Origin: Mangrovactinospora gilvigrisea
GTDB lineage: Bacteria; Actinomycetota; Actinomycetes; Streptomycetales; Streptomycetaceae
DNA length: 64,000 nucleotides
Assembly (NCBI RefSeq): GCF_001879105.1
Contig: NZ_MLCF01000043.1
Coordinates: forward strand, 1 to 64,000
Direction: 5' to 3'
The notes under the pieces were generated by a model. That model did not search any database and was not told the DNA's origin. It saw only the letters and a list, made by a program, of their open reading frames with translations. Position 1 is the first letter of the stretch. The number at the start of each line of letters is the position of its first letter. This document shows, in pieces, positions 63,138 to 64,000 of the stretch. A program made the translations under genes and the position numbers.

Positions 63138-64000
63138 CCGCCGGGCTCTCCGCCGGAAAGCTCCGCGTCACCGGCCGGTTCGGCCCGCAGCAGAGCGGGC
63201 TGCGCCGGCTCGTCGCGCGCGACTCCCCGTTCCGCCGCACCGACTGGCCGCTGCTGCTCGCCGCCACCGGGCTCTCCCTGATCGGCGCGCTGCTGGTCTA
63301 CTCGGCCACCCGCGGCCGCACCGCCCTCACCCACGGCGATCCGCAGTACTTCCTCCAGCGCCACCTCGTCAACCTGGTCGTCGGCATGGTGCTCGGCGCC
63401 GGAACGGTGCTGCTGGGCGGCCGGCGGCTGCGCGGCGTCGCGCCGTTCGTCTACATCGGCAGCGTGCTGCTGCTGCTCGCGGTGCTCAGCCCGCTCGGCT
63501 CCACCGTCAACGGCGCGCACTCCTGGATCGTGCTGGGCGGCGGATTCTCCATCCAGCCCGCCGAGTTCGGCAAGATCGGCATGATCCTGGCGATGGCGAT
63601 GGTGCTCGCCGCCCGGGTGGACGCGGGCGAGCGCGAGCACCCCGACCACCGCTCGGTGGGGCAGGCGCTGCTGGTCGCGCTCGTCCCCATGGTGGTCGTG
63701 CTGGCGCAGCCGGACCTCGGCTCCATCATGGTCATGGTGGTGATCGTGATGGGCTGCCTGCTCGCCTCCGGCGCCTCGCACCGCTGGATCGCCGGCCTGG
63801 TCGGCGCGGGCCTGCTGGGCTGCGTGGTGATCTGGCAGGCCGGGGTGCTGAGCCAGTATCAGATCAACCGCTTCGCGGCGTTCGCCAACCCCGCGCTCGA
63901 CCCGGCCGGCACCGGCTACAACACCAGCCAGGCGCGGATCGCCATCGGCTCGGGCGGGCTGCTCGGCAAGGGCCTCTTCCACGGCACGCAGACCGGCGGG
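63134..64000 (+). CDS. rodA: RodA/FtsW-family glycan polymerase (3-prime end outside the window)
   Basis: This SEDS-family peptidoglycan glycosyltransferase is visible for 289 residues and cut by the window end. It begins MTAGLSAGKLRVTGRFGPQQ and has the typical multi-helix pattern, with GAHSWIVLGGGFSIQPAEFGKIG (the SEDS signature region), PDLGSIMVMVVIVMG and YNTSQARIAIGSGGLLGKGLFHGTQ. The ATG overlaps the mrdA stop (ATGA). It forms the polymerase-transpeptidase pair with the upstream PBP2; the Streptomyces equivalent is known as sfr. Confidence 0.93.
   Translation, partial: MTAGLSAGKLRVTGRFGPQQSGLRRLVARDSPFRRTDWPLLLAATGLSLIGALLVYSATRGRTALTHGDPQYFLQRHLVNLVVGMVLGAGTVLLGGRRLRGVAPFVYIGSVLLLLAVLSPLGSTVNGAHSWIVLGGGFSIQPAEFGKIGMILAMAMVLAARVDAGEREHPDHRSVGQALLVALVPMVVVLAQPDLGSIMVMVVIVMGCLLASGASHRWIAGLVGAGLLGCVVIWQAGVLSQYQINRFAAFANPALDPAGTGYNTSQARIAIGSGGLLGKGLFHGTQTGG

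Overview
The window is high-GC actinobacterial chromosome and almost certainly comes from Streptomyces or a close relative. The evidence is the extreme third-position GC, many GTG starts, many genes that look leaderless, mycothiol-type and sortase-LAXTG-type features, and the block tig - clpP1 - clpP2 - clpX - valS - folC - ndk - mreB - mreC - mreD - mrdA - rodA, which is the order I know from the Streptomyces core. Fifty-one protein genes (the last cut by the window edge) and two tRNA genes are supported. No rRNA, CRISPR array, transposase or prophage was seen.

Layout. 57-7687: purine and glyoxylate block. A leftward operon hyi-glxR-gcl (glyoxylate to glycerate) is divergent from a thiamine-binding protein/HTH pair. 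A rightward fused OHCU decarboxylase-HIU hydrolase, urate oxidase and NCS2 purine permease follow (urate to allantoin). 7793-13330: membrane-anchored trypsin-like protease, NAD(P) malic enzyme, MscS channel, HNH endonuclease. 13434-30297: hydrolytic and secreted functions, namely a large secreted GH84 protein, amidase, MalQ, a small membrane protein, two paralogous aminopeptidases N that bracket a secreted beta-propeller and a sedolisin, then an Rv2466c-like oxidoreductase. 30465-43791: BioY, RpiB, two Fpg/Nei glycosylases, Eis-like acetyltransferase, SpoIIE-type phosphatase, membrane acyltransferase, MFS pump with a divergent MmyB-type regulator, an unknown 490-residue membrane protein, and an ADP-ribosylglycohydrolase/tyrosine phosphatase pair. 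43818-44110: divergent tRNA-Gly(TCC) and tRNA-Pro(TGG).

44434-51660 is the proteostasis block: trigger factor, ClpP1P2, ClpX and ValS. A leftward accessory-looking cassette (histidine kinase, response regulator, processive-type GT2 glycosyltransferase and a 53-residue protein that is little more than a LAATG sortase signal) then sits between valS and folC. Core genes resume with folC, a DUF4233 protein, ndk and the mreBCD-mrdA-rodA lateral wall/spore wall operon, with rodA cut by the window end.

The most interesting points are the glycosyltransferase plus sortase-tag mini-protein cassette, a glyoxylate carboligase that carries the catalytic glutamate usually absent from Gcl, a GH84 enzyme with QD instead of the DD catalytic pair, and a consistent leaderless-promoter signature (YANNNT ending 6-7 nt before the start codon) at 13 genes. 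All readings are by eye; no database search was run.
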